From contig NZ_LXRG01000054.1 in assembly GCF_001651035.1 (NCBI RefSeq), positions 62,001-126,000 of the forward strand: DNA of 64,000 nucleotides, given 5' to 3'. The stretch is from Halomonas sp. ALS9. GTDB lineage: Bacteria > Pseudomonadota > Gammaproteobacteria > Pseudomonadales > Halomonadaceae. How positions within the stretch are numbered: the stretch's first letter is position 1; every line of letters starts with the position of its first letter. The translations under genes were made by a program, and so were the position numbers. Shown here in pieces: positions 51,308 to 60,662 of the stretch. Under the pieces are notes generated by a model that was not told the DNA's origin, made no database searches, and was given only the letters and a program-made list of their open reading frames with translations.

Positions 51308-52341
51308 GGACGGCGCTCTCCTTCCATATCGGTTGCCTGTTCGTGAGGCACACGCTCAAAATGCAGCCATGCTTGGCGGGTAACCACTCGGCCACGAGGG
51401 GTACGCATTATCAAGCCCTGCTGAATAAGATAAGGCTCAATGACATCTTCGATAGTGTCACGCTCTTCACTGATCGCAGCAGCGAGCGAGTCAATACCCA
51501 CTGGCCCACCGTCAAACTTATCTATCATGGCCAGCAGTAGCCGCCGATCCATGTGATCCAAACCGTGGTGATCCACGTTGAGCATATTGAGCGCCGCATC
51601 CGCCATGGCTACATCGACGACGCCATTACCTTTCATTTCAGCGTAATCCCGCACCCGGCGTAGCAATCGGTTGGCAATTCGCGGCGTGCCCCTTGAACGT
51701 CTGGCCACTTCAATGGCGCCATCGTGGCTGGTTTCAACGCCTAACAGGCGCGCCGAGCGCGAGACAATTTCCGTCAGCTCTTCAAGATTATAAAATTCGA
51801 GCCGTTGAACGATACCAAATCGATCTCGCAATGGAGAGGTCAATAGCCCTGCCCGCGTGGTGGCCCCTACCAGTGTAAAGCGGGGAAGATCCAGCTTAAT
51901 CGAACGTGCTGCCGGCCCTTCGCCTATCATAATATCGAGCTGAAAATCTTCCATAGCCGGATAGAGCACTTCCTCTACCACCGGCGACAGGCGATGAATT
52001 TCATCGATAAAGAGAACGTCGCCAGGCTCTAGGTTGGTCAGCATGGCGGCTAAATCCCCCGCACGTTCAAGTACCGGGCCGGAAGTCGACTTCATACCGA
52101 CCCCCATCTCGGTGGCAATAATATGCGCAAGGGTCGTTTTACCTAACCCTGGGGGGCCAAATACCAGGGTGTGATCCAGACTCTCTTCCCGCAGCCGGGC
52201 GGCACCGATAAAGATTTCCAGCTGTTCACGCACGCGCGGCTGGCCAATATAATCATCCAGCCGCTTGGGGCGAATCGCGTAATCAATGCGCCCCTCTCCC
52301 TGTTCAGGCTCAGCGGCGATCAGCCGATCGTGTTCTAACAT
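51304..52341 (-). CDS. ruvB: Holliday junction branch migration ATPase RuvB
   Basis: A 345-residue AAA+ helicase motor. Walker A is [12 protein letters not shown], Walker B is [10 protein letters not shown], and sensor 1 lies in [10 protein letters not shown]. The C-terminal winged helix ends in [13 protein letters not shown]. It follows ruvA by 72 bp. Confidence 0.98.
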   Translation of the reverse strand: MLEHDRLIAAEPEQGEGRIDYAIRPKRLDDYIGQPRVREQLEIFIGAARLREESLDHTLVFGPPGLGKTTLAHIIATEMGVGMKSTSGPVLERAGDLAAMLTNLEPGDVLFIDEIHRLSPVVEEVLYPAMEDFQLDIMIGEGPAARSIKLDLPRFTLVGATTRAGLLTSPLRDRFGIVQRLEFYNLEELTEIVSRSARLLGVETSHDGAIEVARRSRGTPRIANRLLRRVRDYAEMKGNGVVDVAMADAALNMLNVDHHGLDHMDRRLLLAMIDKFDGGPVGIDSLAAAISEERDTIEDVIEPYLIQQGLIMRTPRGRVVTRQAWLHFERVPHEQATDMEGERRP

Positions 52342-52413
52342 AGATGCTCTTCTTTATGGCGATTCAAAAGGTCTGTTCACTACCCGCAATTTCGGACTTA
52401 TATCGCTGTCTGG

Positions 52414-53034
52414 CTAGCCACTCATGCGCTGGGTAAGGGCAGCTTTGATAAGTGCCTCAGTGGACTGATTGGGATCGATATCGGCGAGCATTTTCGACGC
52501 CTCAGTCAGTTTATACCCCAAGCTGACCAATGCAGCTTCCGCATCGGCAAGATTATTGCGGGCAGAGGCACGACCATTGGTTGCCTCAAGGGGGAGCAGC
52601 GCGTTGCTGCCGTCTTCCCACTTATCTTTCCATTCCGGAAAGCGGTCGCGCATTTCGATAATCAGCCGCTCAGCGGTTTTCTTCCCCACCCCTGGCAGTG
52701 TTGTCAACGCTTTGCTGTCGTCATCACGGACGCAGCGCATAAAGGCGTCTTCGTCCATACCCGACAGGATGGCAAGTGCCAGCTTAGGCCCTACGCCGTT
52801 GACCTTGATTAGGGCACGGAACAGAGCACGCTCGTGCTCTCGGCCGAACCCATAGAGCAGGTGGGCGTCATCACGAATGGTCAGATGAGTGAATAACGAA
52901 ACGTTCTCGTTGACCTCAGGAAGCGCGACCAGCGTATTCATGGAAGTTTCCAGCTCGTAACCTACACCGTGAACATCGATCACAATCCAGGGAGGTTGCT
53001 TTGCCACTAGCTGGCCACTCAGACGTCCAATCAT
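52414..53034 (-). CDS. ruvA: Holliday junction DNA helicase subunit RuvA
   Basis: RuvA, 206 residues: OB-fold domain (MIGRLSGQLVAKQPPWIVID), two helix-hairpin-helix motifs (LIKVNGVGPKLALAILSG and LTTLPGVGKKTAERLIIEM) and a C-terminal RuvB-binding domain. It binds Holliday junctions as a tetramer and recruits RuvB. Confidence 0.98.
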   Translation of the reverse strand: MIGRLSGQLVAKQPPWIVIDVHGVGYELETSMNTLVALPEVNENVSLFTHLTIRDDAHLLYGFGREHERALFRALIKVNGVGPKLALAILSGMDEDAFMRCVRDDDSKALTTLPGVGKKTAERLIIEMRDRFPEWKDKWEDGSNALLPLEATNGRASARNNLADAEAALVSLGYKLTEASKMLADIDPNQSTEALIKAALTQRMSG

Positions 53035-53152
53035 AAATTCGCTCGCACCTGGAAGAAAAAAACAGTGAAAAACAATAGAGAGAAAAACAGAGGGTTACTA
53101 TAAAGCGACTCTGTACAGGTGACCAGTAGTTCAGCCACCAACATAGTTAGAA

Positions 53153-53716
53153 TTAAAGCCGCCAGCGCCCAGTTGAACGACGACGGCTCCGAGATGTTGC
53201 GACAGGGAGACCAAGGCTGCTAAACGCATGGCCGTTATAAGCATGCGTTAAAGCAATGGCTAACGCATCGGCAGCGTCAGCTTGAGGGGTAGCGGATAGT
53301 TGCAGAATAGCGGTGACCATATGCTGAACCTGCTCTTTATCTGCGCCGCCCTGGCCGGTCACCGCTTGTTTGATCTGTCGCGCAGCGTACTCGGCGAGGC
53401 TCAAGCCATGGTTAGCCATACACACCATTGCGGCTCCCCTCGCTTGGCCCAGTTTCAGCGCAGAATCGGGATTTTTGGCCATAAATACTCGCTCAATGGC
53501 CACCTGAGAGGGTCGATGTAGGCCAACGACTTCACTGAGACCAGCGTAAATCTGCGCCAAACGCTGCTCTAACGCTCCTTCCGCCGTGCGAATACAGCCA
53601 CTCGCCACATAGCTGGGTTTAACGCCAATAATATCGATCACCCCGTAACCGGTTACCCGGGAGCCAGGGTCTATGCCCAAGATGCGGATGGGTACGACGG
53701 GCTTTTGCTCTTCCAT
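53153..53716 (-). CDS. ruvC: Crossover junction endodeoxyribonuclease RuvC
   Basis: The Holliday junction resolvase, 187 residues. Acidic catalytic residues are visible in [13 protein letters not shown] (Asp16), [11 protein letters not shown], and [14 protein letters not shown] near the C-terminus. The C-terminus is basic. The order ruvC-ruvA-ruvB is conserved. A terminator for aspS lies just upstream. Confidence 0.97.
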   Translation of the reverse strand: MEEQKPVVPIRILGIDPGSRVTGYGVIDIIGVKPSYVASGCIRTAEGALEQRLAQIYAGLSEVVGLHRPSQVAIERVFMAKNPDSALKLGQARGAAMVCMANHGLSLAEYAARQIKQAVTGQGGADKEQVQHMVTAILQLSATPQADAADALAIALTHAYNGHAFSSLGLPVATSRSRRRSTGRWRL

Positions 53717-53746
53717 GGCGTCGATACTCGTGTGGCTAGAACATAC

Positions 53747-53774
53747 AAAAACACCGACGCCGTGGCGCCGGTGC
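53747..53774 (-). terminator. Rho-independent terminator of aspS
   Basis: On the minus strand CACCGGCG and CGTCGGTG form an 8-bp stem with one G-T pair and are followed by TTTTTG. It lies between the aspS stop (53795) and the ruvC start (53716), separating the two transcription units. Confidence 0.85.
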
Positions 53775-53794
53775 TAGGCAGTTAACCCACCGAT

Positions 53795-55576
53795 TTATTC
53801 GGCAGCGGTTTCCGCTTTGACTTTCTGGCGCAAACGGATGTTCAAATCTTTCAACTGCTCTGGACTGACTTCGCCCGGTGCGTTGGTCATCAAACAGGCA
53901 GCGCTTTGGGTTTTCGGGAAAGCGATGACTTCACGAATAGTCTTGGCACCGACCATTAGCATGACCAGGCGATCCAGGCCAAAGGCTAAGCCACCATGGG
54001 GTGGCGCACCGTACTGCAGCGCATCCAGCAGGAAGCCGAATTTTTCTTGAGCTTCTTCTTCACCAATACCAAGAATCTCAAACACCGTGCTCTGCATGGC
54101 TTGGTCGTGAATACGGATCGAGCCACCGCCCAATTCGGTGCCGTTGAGCACCATATCGTAAGCGCGAGAAAGCGCCTTGGCAGGATCAGCCTTGAGCTCT
54201 TCGGGCGTGCAGGAGGGCGCAGTGAAGGGGTGGTGCAGCGGGCTCAAACGACCATTGTCGTCAGCTTCAAACATTGGGAAGTCGACCACCCATAGTGGCG
54301 CCCACTCTTGGGTGTAGAGCTCAAGGTCAGCGCCCAGCTTGACGCGCAGCGCGCCAATGGCTTCGTTAACGATACGGGCTTTATCGGCACCAAAGAAGAT
54401 GATGTCACCATCTTCAGCGCCCACACGATCAAGCAGCTCTTCAACGATGTTTTCCATAAACTTGACGATCGGCGACTGCAGACCTTCAAGTCCTTTGGCG
54501 CGCTCGTTGACCTTGATCCACGCCAAGCCTTTGGCGCCGTAGATGCCGACAAACTTGGTGTACTCGTCAATTTCTTTACGCGACAGTTTGGCGCCGCCGG
54601 GTACTTTCAGCGCTGCCACACGGCCATCGTCTGCGCTGGCGGGGCCAGAGAAGACTTTGAAGTCGACCTGCTGCATCAGATCGTCGACATCGGTCAGTTC
54701 CAGCGGGATGCGCAGGTCTGGCTTGTCGGAACCGAAACGATCCATCGCTTCCTGCCAGGTCATGCGCGGAAACTCGGGCAGTTCGGCTTTTAGCACGTCT
54801 TGGAACAGCTGACGGATCATGGCTTCAGTAATGCCCATGATGTCGTTCTCTTCGACAAACGACGCCTCGATATCAATCTGAGTGAACTCAGGCTGACGGT
54901 CGGCGCGTAGGTCTTCATCGCGGAAGCACTTAGCAATTTGGTAGTAGCGGTCAAAACCCGCCACCATCAACAGCTGCTTAAACAGCTGCGGCGATTGAGG
55001 CAACGCAAAGAAACTACCCGCGTGGGTGCGGCTAGGTACCAGGTAGTCGCGGGCGCCTTCTGGCGTCGCGCGGGTGAGTACCGGCGTTTCGATATCCAGG
55101 AAGCCCTGGTTTTCAAGGTACGCGCGCACATTGTGAGAAATACGCGAGCGCAGACGCAGCTTCTCGATCATGTCCGGGCGACGTAGGTCGATATAGCGGT
55201 GCTTTAAGCGCACTTCTTCACCGACTTTGCCATGCTCATCCAGCTGGAATGGCGGAGTAACGGCGGTATTGAGCACTTCAACGTCTTTTGCCAACACCTC
55301 AATCATACCCGTTGGCATGTTCGGGTTTTGAGTACCTTCTGGGCGCAGCCGAACGCGACCAGTGATGCGCAGGACAAACTCACTGCGGGCACGGTCGGCA
55401 TTAGCGAACGCCTCGGCGGTATCTGGGTCAACCACGAACTGAGCGATGCCGTCACGATCGCGCATATCGAGGAAAATTACCCCACCATGGTCACGGCGGC
55501 GATGAACCCATCCGCATACCGTAACCGTTTGATCCACCAAAGTTTCGTTTAGCTGGCCGCAATAATGGCTGCGCAT
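53795..55576 (-). CDS. aspS: Aspartyl-tRNA synthetase, probably non-discriminating
   Basis: A class II synthetase of 593 residues with the bacterial N-terminal OB-fold anticodon domain, motif 2 ([19 protein letters not shown]) and motif 3 ([13 protein letters not shown]), plus the GAD insert. The start is ATG 55576, with AGGA upstream; in-frame codons further up to 55735 are not supported. His30 (RRRDHGG, Leu in E. coli) and Gly81 (RPEGTQN, Lys in E. coli) are the residues linked to a non-discriminating AspRS in Pseudomonas, which also charges tRNA-Asn. Confidence 0.95.
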   Translation of the reverse strand: MRSHYCGQLNETLVDQTVTVCGWVHRRRDHGGVIFLDMRDRDGIAQFVVDPDTAEAFANADRARSEFVLRITGRVRLRPEGTQNPNMPTGMIEVLAKDVEVLNTAVTPPFQLDEHGKVGEEVRLKHRYIDLRRPDMIEKLRLRSRISHNVRAYLENQGFLDIETPVLTRATPEGARDYLVPSRTHAGSFFALPQSPQLFKQLLMVAGFDRYYQIAKCFRDEDLRADRQPEFTQIDIEASFVEENDIMGITEAMIRQLFQDVLKAELPEFPRMTWQEAMDRFGSDKPDLRIPLELTDVDDLMQQVDFKVFSGPASADDGRVAALKVPGGAKLSRKEIDEYTKFVGIYGAKGLAWIKVNERAKGLEGLQSPIVKFMENIVEELLDRVGAEDGDIIFFGADKARIVNEAIGALRVKLGADLELYTQEWAPLWVVDFPMFEADDNGRLSPLHHPFTAPSCTPEELKADPAKALSRAYDMVLNGTELGGGSIRIHDQAMQSTVFEILGIGEEEAQEKFGFLLDALQYGAPPHGGLAFGLDRLVMLMVGAKTIREVIAFPKTQSAACLMTNAPGEVSPEQLKDLNIRLRQKVKAETAAE

Positions 55577-55640
55577 GTCAAATCCTGTTCTGTTACGTGG
55601 CAATGAGTGGTCGCGGGTGTCCCGACGTTGACTACCGCGG

Positions 55641-55940
55641 CTATGCCGCAGCGCCCTTGTCTTTGGGAGTAACGCTTTTAGCGGTAGCACTTGAATCGCT
55701 TGACTTACCGGCATCTGCAGAAGCAGTTTTGCCATCAGCGACGAGGTTCTTTTTGCTACCCGTTTTGAAATCTGTTTCGTACCAACCGCCGCCGGCTAGC
55801 CGGAAACCCGCCGCCGAGACAAGCCGTTCTAAACCATCGCTTTGGCATGCAGGGCAATCCTTAAGAGGATCGGCGCTAATTTTCTGCAGTTTCTCCATGC
55901 GATGGCCGCAGGCCTTGCACTCATATTCGTAGATGGGCAT
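55641..55940 (-). CDS. FmdB family zinc ribbon protein
   Basis: A 99-residue protein with an N-terminal zinc ribbon (YECKACG and DCPACQ, two C-x2-C pairs) and a Ser/Ala/Lys-rich, probably unstructured tail. Start ATG 55940 follows AGGAG. It sits directly upstream of aspS, a common arrangement in gammaproteobacteria, and is probably co-transcribed. Function is unknown. Confidence 0.88.
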   Translation of the reverse strand: MPIYEYECKACGHRMEKLQKISADPLKDCPACQSDGLERLVSAAGFRLAGGGWYETDFKTGSKKNLVADGKTASADAGKSSDSSATAKSVTPKDKGAAA

Positions 55941-55978
55941 CTTAATGACTCCTAATAAGCTCAACCCTGACAAGCTCG

Positions 55979-56024
55979 GTTCTTTTAAAGATCGTTCTTT
56001 TAAAGATCGGTTCTTTTAAAGAAC
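55979..56024. repeat. Three tandem 15/16-bp repeats
   Basis: GTTCTTTTAAAGATC occurs at 55979-55993 and 55994-56008, then GTTCTTTTAAAGAAC at 56010-56024. Each unit contains the palindrome TCTTTTAAAGA. The block lies between the FmdB gene and the divergent dehydrogenase gene, where it could include promoter elements. The rest of this 234-bp gap shows nothing I can assign. Confidence 0.9.
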
Positions 56025-56174
56025 ATTAGCGGACACAAACGCTGCCAGGCTGCAATATGTGGCCAGTCGGGGTAAATTCCAAGGCTGCGGTTGATAAAGC
56101 GCCGCCATTATACCCTTTTGTGCCCCCTAACGAGCAAGGTTATACAGCCCCCTGCAGTTAATGGAGAGAAGAAA

Positions 56175-57116
56175 ATGCCCCATGCGGTAATACTGGATGC
56201 GCAAAGCCTCGGCCCCGAGATCAATTTGAACGCCATTAAAGAGACGGTTTCACATCTTGAAGTGTTCGAGCAGAGTACGACCCAACAAGCACGGGAACGC
56301 CTTGCCAACGCGGATATTGCGATCGTCAATAAGGTAGTGCTGGACGCTGAGACACTGCAACAGTTGCCGAAACTGCGGCTGATATGCGTTTTGGCGACAG
56401 GCCTCAATAATATCGATCTTGAGAGCGCAAAAAAACACAACATCGAGGTCAAAAACGTTGCGGCTTATGGCACCGCTAGCGTTTCCCAACACACCTTGAT
56501 GTTAATGCTCGCGTTAGCCAATCGCCTGCCTCTCTATCAGCGCGATGTCGCCGCAGGCGAGTGGCAGCGTAGCGCCTTCTTCTGTTTGCAAGATTACCCA
56601 ACGCTACAGCTCTCTGGCAAACAACTGGTGATGGTCGGGCAAGGCGAGCTTGGCACGGAAGTAGCACGCCTTGCCGAGGCCTTTGGTATACAAGTCACCT
56701 TTGCCGCTCGTCCCGGCAATGAAGCGAATGACAAACGCCCTGCCCTGGACGACCTGCTGCCCGATGCTGATCTGATCAGTTTGCACTGCCCGCTAGGTGA
56801 GGCTACCAAGCACTTGATCAATCGTGAGCGCCTAGCGTGTGTCAAGCCTTCGCTGATACTGGTTAACTGTGCTCGCGGCGGGGTGATTGATGAAGTGGCC
56901 GCGCTGGAGGCACTGCGCAGTGGCAAGCTGGGCGGATTAGGCGTTGATGTGTTACCCGCCGAGCCGCCCAGAGAGGGTCATCCACTGCTGGATGCGCTCA
57001 GCGAACCGCTAAACCTAATCGTCACCCCACATAATGCCTGGATTACACCGGAAGCACGCCAGAATATTGTCAGCCTAACGGCTAACAATATTCTTGATTG
57101 GAAAAGTGCCCAATAG
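56175..57116 (+). CDS. D-2-hydroxyacid dehydrogenase (HprA-like)
   Basis: An NAD(P)-dependent 2-hydroxyacid dehydrogenase of 313 residues. The cofactor loop is VGQGELG, and catalytic Arg, Glu and His lie in NCARGGVID, LPAEPP and TPHNAWITPEA. Start ATG 56175 follows GGAGAGAAG; an in-frame start at 56091 is unsupported. Closest in pattern to glycerate/hydroxypyruvate reductases, but the substrate cannot be fixed from sequence. Confidence 0.9.
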   Translation: MPHAVILDAQSLGPEINLNAIKETVSHLEVFEQSTTQQARERLANADIAIVNKVVLDAETLQQLPKLRLICVLATGLNNIDLESAKKHNIEVKNVAAYGTASVSQHTLMLMLALANRLPLYQRDVAAGEWQRSAFFCLQDYPTLQLSGKQLVMVGQGELGTEVARLAEAFGIQVTFAARPGNEANDKRPALDDLLPDADLISLHCPLGEATKHLINRERLACVKPSLILVNCARGGVIDEVAALEALRSGKLGGLGVDVLPAEPPREGHPLLDALSEPLNLIVTPHNAWITPEARQNIVSLTANNILDWKSAQ

Positions 57117-57175
57117 ACATTAGCCGAAGTCTGCTGACTAGCCCTCTAAGGCCTGAAACAGAGCTTTAACAGGCA

Positions 57176-57451
57176 TTATTGGGTGGCAAAGTGGCTCGGG
57201 GGGCGGCAGCTATCCAGCACCTCGAGTTCCACATGGGTAACCTTCGCACCCTCCGAGCCCTTCCATAGCCATTCGCTTAACAATTTGACTGCGTCTGAGT
57301 GGCCACACATCAACACCTCCACGCGACCATCGGGCAAGTTTTTGGCGTAGCCGGTGATGCTGTGCTGAAGAGCTTTTTCTTGAGTAGCACGGCGATACCA
57401 GACACCTTGCACCCTGCCAGTCACCAGGGCACGCACACAGCAATCGCTCAT
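57176..57451 (-). CDS. acyP: Acylphosphatase
   Basis: A 91-residue acylphosphatase hydrolysing carboxyl-phosphate bonds. The catalytic Arg lies in GRVQGVWYRRAT and the Asn in GYAKNLPDGRVEV. The early C-C pair (SDCCVRA) is unremarkable. It converges on the dehydrogenase gene. Confidence 0.94.
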   Translation of the reverse strand: MSDCCVRALVTGRVQGVWYRRATQEKALQHSITGYAKNLPDGRVEVLMCGHSDAVKLLSEWLWKGSEGAKVTHVELEVLDSCRPPSHFATQ

Positions 57452-57486
57452 ACTTACCTCCTTACATTGCTGCTCTTACCGGAATG

Positions 57487-58392
57487 TTAAATAAACTCGC
57501 GTTTGACAATGACTGCACTGTTGCGTGGTATCAGCGGGCGACCACGGCGCAGCAGCAATGAGCGGGTAAACGCCGCCCCAAACAGCAGAATTAGTGAACT
57601 GTAGTAGACCCACAACAAAATCATTACCACCGACCCGGCGGCGCCATAGGTGGACGCTGTTGCCGTATACGCCAGATAAATCGCTATCACACTACGACCA
57701 ATGGTAAACAACACGGCGGTTACGACCGCACCAATCAACACATCTTGCCAACGCAACACAACGTCAGGAAGTACTTTAAAAATAGTGGCAAATAGCAAGG
57801 TCACAACACCCAGTGAGATCAGCGACTCTACCGATGTTGTTAACAAGCTGGCATAGGGCACCAGGTTATCAGCAGCTTGCAGCATTCCTCGCAGCACGAC
57901 ACCCATCACTAATGAGACCAGTAATATAAACCCAATGGATAGCACCACCGTTAGCGACAACAAGCGATTTTTAATAAACAGCAATGCACTGTTGGAGGTT
58001 GGCTTTGCTGTCACGCCCCAGATGGTATTCAACGAGAACTGCATCTGGGCGAAGACCGTCGTCGCACCAATCACCAGTGCTCCTATACCTAACAGCGTTG
58101 GCAAAATACCGGACTCTTCAATTCTGGACTGAGCGACAGCTTCTTGAATAGCAACCGCTGCGTCGACCCCTAAAGTCCCTTGCAGTTGAGCAACAATTTG
58201 CCCCTGAGCCGCCTCTTCACCCATAACAACGCCAATCACGGTGACGGCAATGATGATCGTAGGTGCGAGCGAGAAAAGCGTATAGAACGCTAGCGAGCCT
58301 GCGTAGCTAAAGGCATTGCGTTCCAACCATAGTGACGTGGCATCCTGGACGACTTTCCACCAAAAGATAGCGGTGCGTTTAATCATATTCAC
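57487..58392 (-). CDS. YihY/virulence factor BrkB family membrane protein
   Basis: A 301-residue inner-membrane protein with about six helices and the family N-terminus AFSYAGSLAFYTLFSLAPTIIIAVTVIG. YTYxxYGAAGS-type residues (TASTYGAAGSVVMILLWVYYSSLILLFGA) mark the C-terminal part. The molecular function is unknown (formerly misannotated as RNase BN). It is 35 bp upstream of acyP. Confidence 0.9.
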   Translation of the reverse strand: MNMIKRTAIFWWKVVQDATSLWLERNAFSYAGSLAFYTLFSLAPTIIIAVTVIGVVMGEEAAQGQIVAQLQGTLGVDAAVAIQEAVAQSRIEESGILPTLLGIGALVIGATTVFAQMQFSLNTIWGVTAKPTSNSALLFIKNRLLSLTVVLSIGFILLVSLVMGVVLRGMLQAADNLVPYASLLTTSVESLISLGVVTLLFATIFKVLPDVVLRWQDVLIGAVVTAVLFTIGRSVIAIYLAYTATASTYGAAGSVVMILLWVYYSSLILLFGAAFTRSLLLRRGRPLIPRNSAVIVKREFI

Positions 58393-58541
58393 TCCCTGTG
58401 CACTGGGTAACGATGCTGAGTATCTAGGCGTTTTATAAGCGTTATCAACATCCTATTTTGATAGCATACCTAACCACAGCGTTTAGCGCAGTTTTCTGGT
58501 ACGTTGCATCACCGACATCACCAAACGAAAAGGAAGCTTGG

Positions 58542-59636
58542 ATGGCCACTGAAACTTCTCGCTCCGCGACCGCCTACGACTTCGACTGTTTGGTGTTTAT
58601 TGGTCGTTTTCAGCCGCCACACTTGGGGCATTTGGCGATTATTCGTGAAGCGCTTAAACGCGCACGGCAAGTGATTGTGTTGGTAGGTTCTTCTTGGCAA
58701 GCTCGCTCGTTACGTAACCCCTGGCGATTCGATGAGCGTCAAGCCATGCTGCGTGCGGGCTTTGACCATGCCGATAATCAACGCTTGGAAATCACCCCGC
58801 TTCTTGATGCCCTTTATAACGACGACGTTTGGGTGCGTGACGTTCAGCGCAAAGTGCGCGATTTAGCAGCGCCTGCCAATGCCCGCCTACCCCGTATTGG
58901 CTTGATTGGGGCCAGCCGTGGTCAGTCAAGTTACTACCTTTCTCTTTTTCCTCAGTGGGAATCGGTCAGCGTACCGTCGGTGGAGGGCATTTCAGCCAGT
59001 CAAATACGCGAGCGCCTATTTCGATCCCCTAGCTCAACGGATGATTATCTAAGTACCGGCGCCTATCACGATTTACCGCCGGGCGTAGTGGAGAGCGTCA
59101 AACACTTTTGTAATGAACGCGCCTACCAAAGGCTGCTGGAAGAGCAGCAATTACTCGATCAGTATCGCCAGGCCTGGGTTCACGCGCCCTACCCGCCTAT
59201 TTTTGTCACGGTCAATGCGGTGGTCGTACAGTCGGGCCATGTGCTGCTGGTGCGGCGCACGGCGGCGCCAGGTAAGGGGCTTTATACGCTGCCTGGAGGA
59301 TTTATTAATCCCCACGAGCGGCTGCTGGACGCCTGTCTGCGCGAACTGCGCGAGCGCATACGCTTAAAGGTTCCCGAGCCAGTACTTAAAGGCTCGCTGC
59401 GGGGCCAGCGCCTGTTTGATGAACCCCATCGGAGTTGGCGCGGGCGCACCTTGGCAGAAGCTTTCTACTTCGCGCTACGCCCTGACCAGCAGTTACCGCG
59501 CCTAAAACCAGTCAAAGGCGGCGATCATGCACGCTGGGTAGCGCTGGCCGATCTTGAACCCGACAGCCTGTTCGAAGATCACTTTTTCATTATTCAGAAC
59601 TTTCTGGGGCTGCCTGCTGATTTCGGCAGTGGCTAA
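58542..59636 (+). CDS. nadM: Bifunctional NMN adenylyltransferase/Nudix protein (NadM-Nudix)
   Basis: A 364-residue fusion. The N-terminal nucleotidyltransferase domain (about 13-190) has FIGRFQPPHLGHL with His27/His30 and the ISASQIRERL motif, making NAD from NMN and ATP. The C-terminal Nudix domain (about 220-355) is usually an ADP-ribose pyrophosphatase. Its Nudix box (253-275) reads GFINPHE and RELRER, with Arg272 where the final catalytic Glu is expected. ATG 58542 follows AAGGAAG; an earlier in-frame start at 58458 does not have one. Confidence 0.92.
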   Translation: MATETSRSATAYDFDCLVFIGRFQPPHLGHLAIIREALKRARQVIVLVGSSWQARSLRNPWRFDERQAMLRAGFDHADNQRLEITPLLDALYNDDVWVRDVQRKVRDLAAPANARLPRIGLIGASRGQSSYYLSLFPQWESVSVPSVEGISASQIRERLFRSPSSTDDYLSTGAYHDLPPGVVESVKHFCNERAYQRLLEEQQLLDQYRQAWVHAPYPPIFVTVNAVVVQSGHVLLVRRTAAPGKGLYTLPGGFINPHERLLDACLRELRERIRLKVPEPVLKGSLRGQRLFDEPHRSWRGRTLAEAFYFALRPDQQLPRLKPVKGGDHARWVALADLEPDSLFEDHFFIIQNFLGLPADFGSG

Positions 59637-59644
59637 ACTCCATC

Positions 59645-59679
59645 CATTCACCATTCACCATTCACCATTCACCATTTAC
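59645..59679. repeat. Five tandem 7-bp repeats (CATTCAC)
   Basis: CATTCAC is repeated four times exactly (59645-59672) and once as CATTTAC (59673-59679), in the 46-bp gap between the convergent nadM and LysR-type genes. Confidence 0.93.
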
Positions 59680-59682
59680 CAA

Positions 59683-60600
59683 TTAGGCCTGAAGAAAGTC
59701 CCGCGGCAGCTTCATCATCTGCCGCCACAAACGCTCCACCCCAGGTTTATGCACCATAGAACAGCGATATAAACGAATTTCCAAGGGGATATCCCAACTT
59801 GGGGCGCCCGCCCTCACCAAACGGCCGCTTTTTAACTCCTCACGGATACAAAAATCGGGTATCCACGCCACCCCAACGCCTTGTAGCACCATCCCTTTTA
59901 GGCCTTCGGCCATGGCCGTTTCATAAACCGTGCGCAGCTTCATACGCAGTGGATCATTCTTGAGCAACATGCGCACGCTACGTCCTAAGAAAGCCCCCTG
60001 GGTGTAAGAGAGATAAGGAATGGAAGTGTCGTGTTGGAGTGAAAACTTTGCGTTACCATGCTCGTCTGGCAACGAAACGGGAAGCATATTAACCTTACCA
60101 ATCGAGAATGAAGGAAACACCTCGGCATCCAACTGCATCGTGGCAAAGGGATCGTAATAAGCGAGCATCAAATCGCAATTGCCCTCCCGCAGTACATGGA
60201 TCGCTTCGCCCACATTCATGGCGACCAAGCGAGTCGGCAACTCGCCCAACCCCTGCTGCAGCCGCGAAATCCAAGGCGGATAAAAGCTCAGTGCCAATGA
60301 GTGCGCCGCGACAATATCCAGCGCCTCGTTGGCGATCGAAAGGCCGCGCAAATGGCTCAGCGATTCGTTTAACTGTTCGACCAGGTTGCGTGCAGTAACT
60401 AAAAAAAGCTGCCCCTCTGGCGTTAATCCCACGGGAGTGGTCGAACGATCCACTAGCGTGACATCAACGGCCTGCTCCAACGCTCTGATACGGCGACTAA
60501 AAGCCGGTTGAGTCACGTGTCGCTGGCGTGCTGACGCGGAAAAGCTGCGCGTATTGGCCAGCGCTACAAAATCTTCCAGCCATTTTGTTTCGAGATTCAC
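59683..60600 (-). CDS. LysR-family regulator, HypT-like
   Basis: A 305-residue LysR-type regulator with the winged HTH at about 5-65 (ANTRSFSASARQRHVTQPAFSRRIRALEQAV) and an effector domain. The N-terminal ETKWLEDF, the HTH and AAHSLALSF, NYSR-like (YLSYTQGAFLGR) and GVAWIPDFCIREELKSGRLV segments resemble E. coli HypT (YjiE), a hypochlorite-responsive regulator. Orthology is likely but not proven. It follows the cardiolipin synthase gene in the same direction. Confidence 0.88.
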   Translation of the reverse strand: MNLETKWLEDFVALANTRSFSASARQRHVTQPAFSRRIRALEQAVDVTLVDRSTTPVGLTPEGQLFLVTARNLVEQLNESLSHLRGLSIANEALDIVAAHSLALSFYPPWISRLQQGLGELPTRLVAMNVGEAIHVLREGNCDLMLAYYDPFATMQLDAEVFPSFSIGKVNMLPVSLPDEHGNAKFSLQHDTSIPYLSYTQGAFLGRSVRMLLKNDPLRMKLRTVYETAMAEGLKGMVLQGVGVAWIPDFCIREELKSGRLVRAGAPSWDIPLEIRLYRCSMVHKPGVERLWRQMMKLPRDFLQA

Positions 60601-60662
60601 CCCATGACTCCTTGTCTCACGCTGCTTCCACGCATATTGGTTTTCCTTTTAGGCTGACTTAT

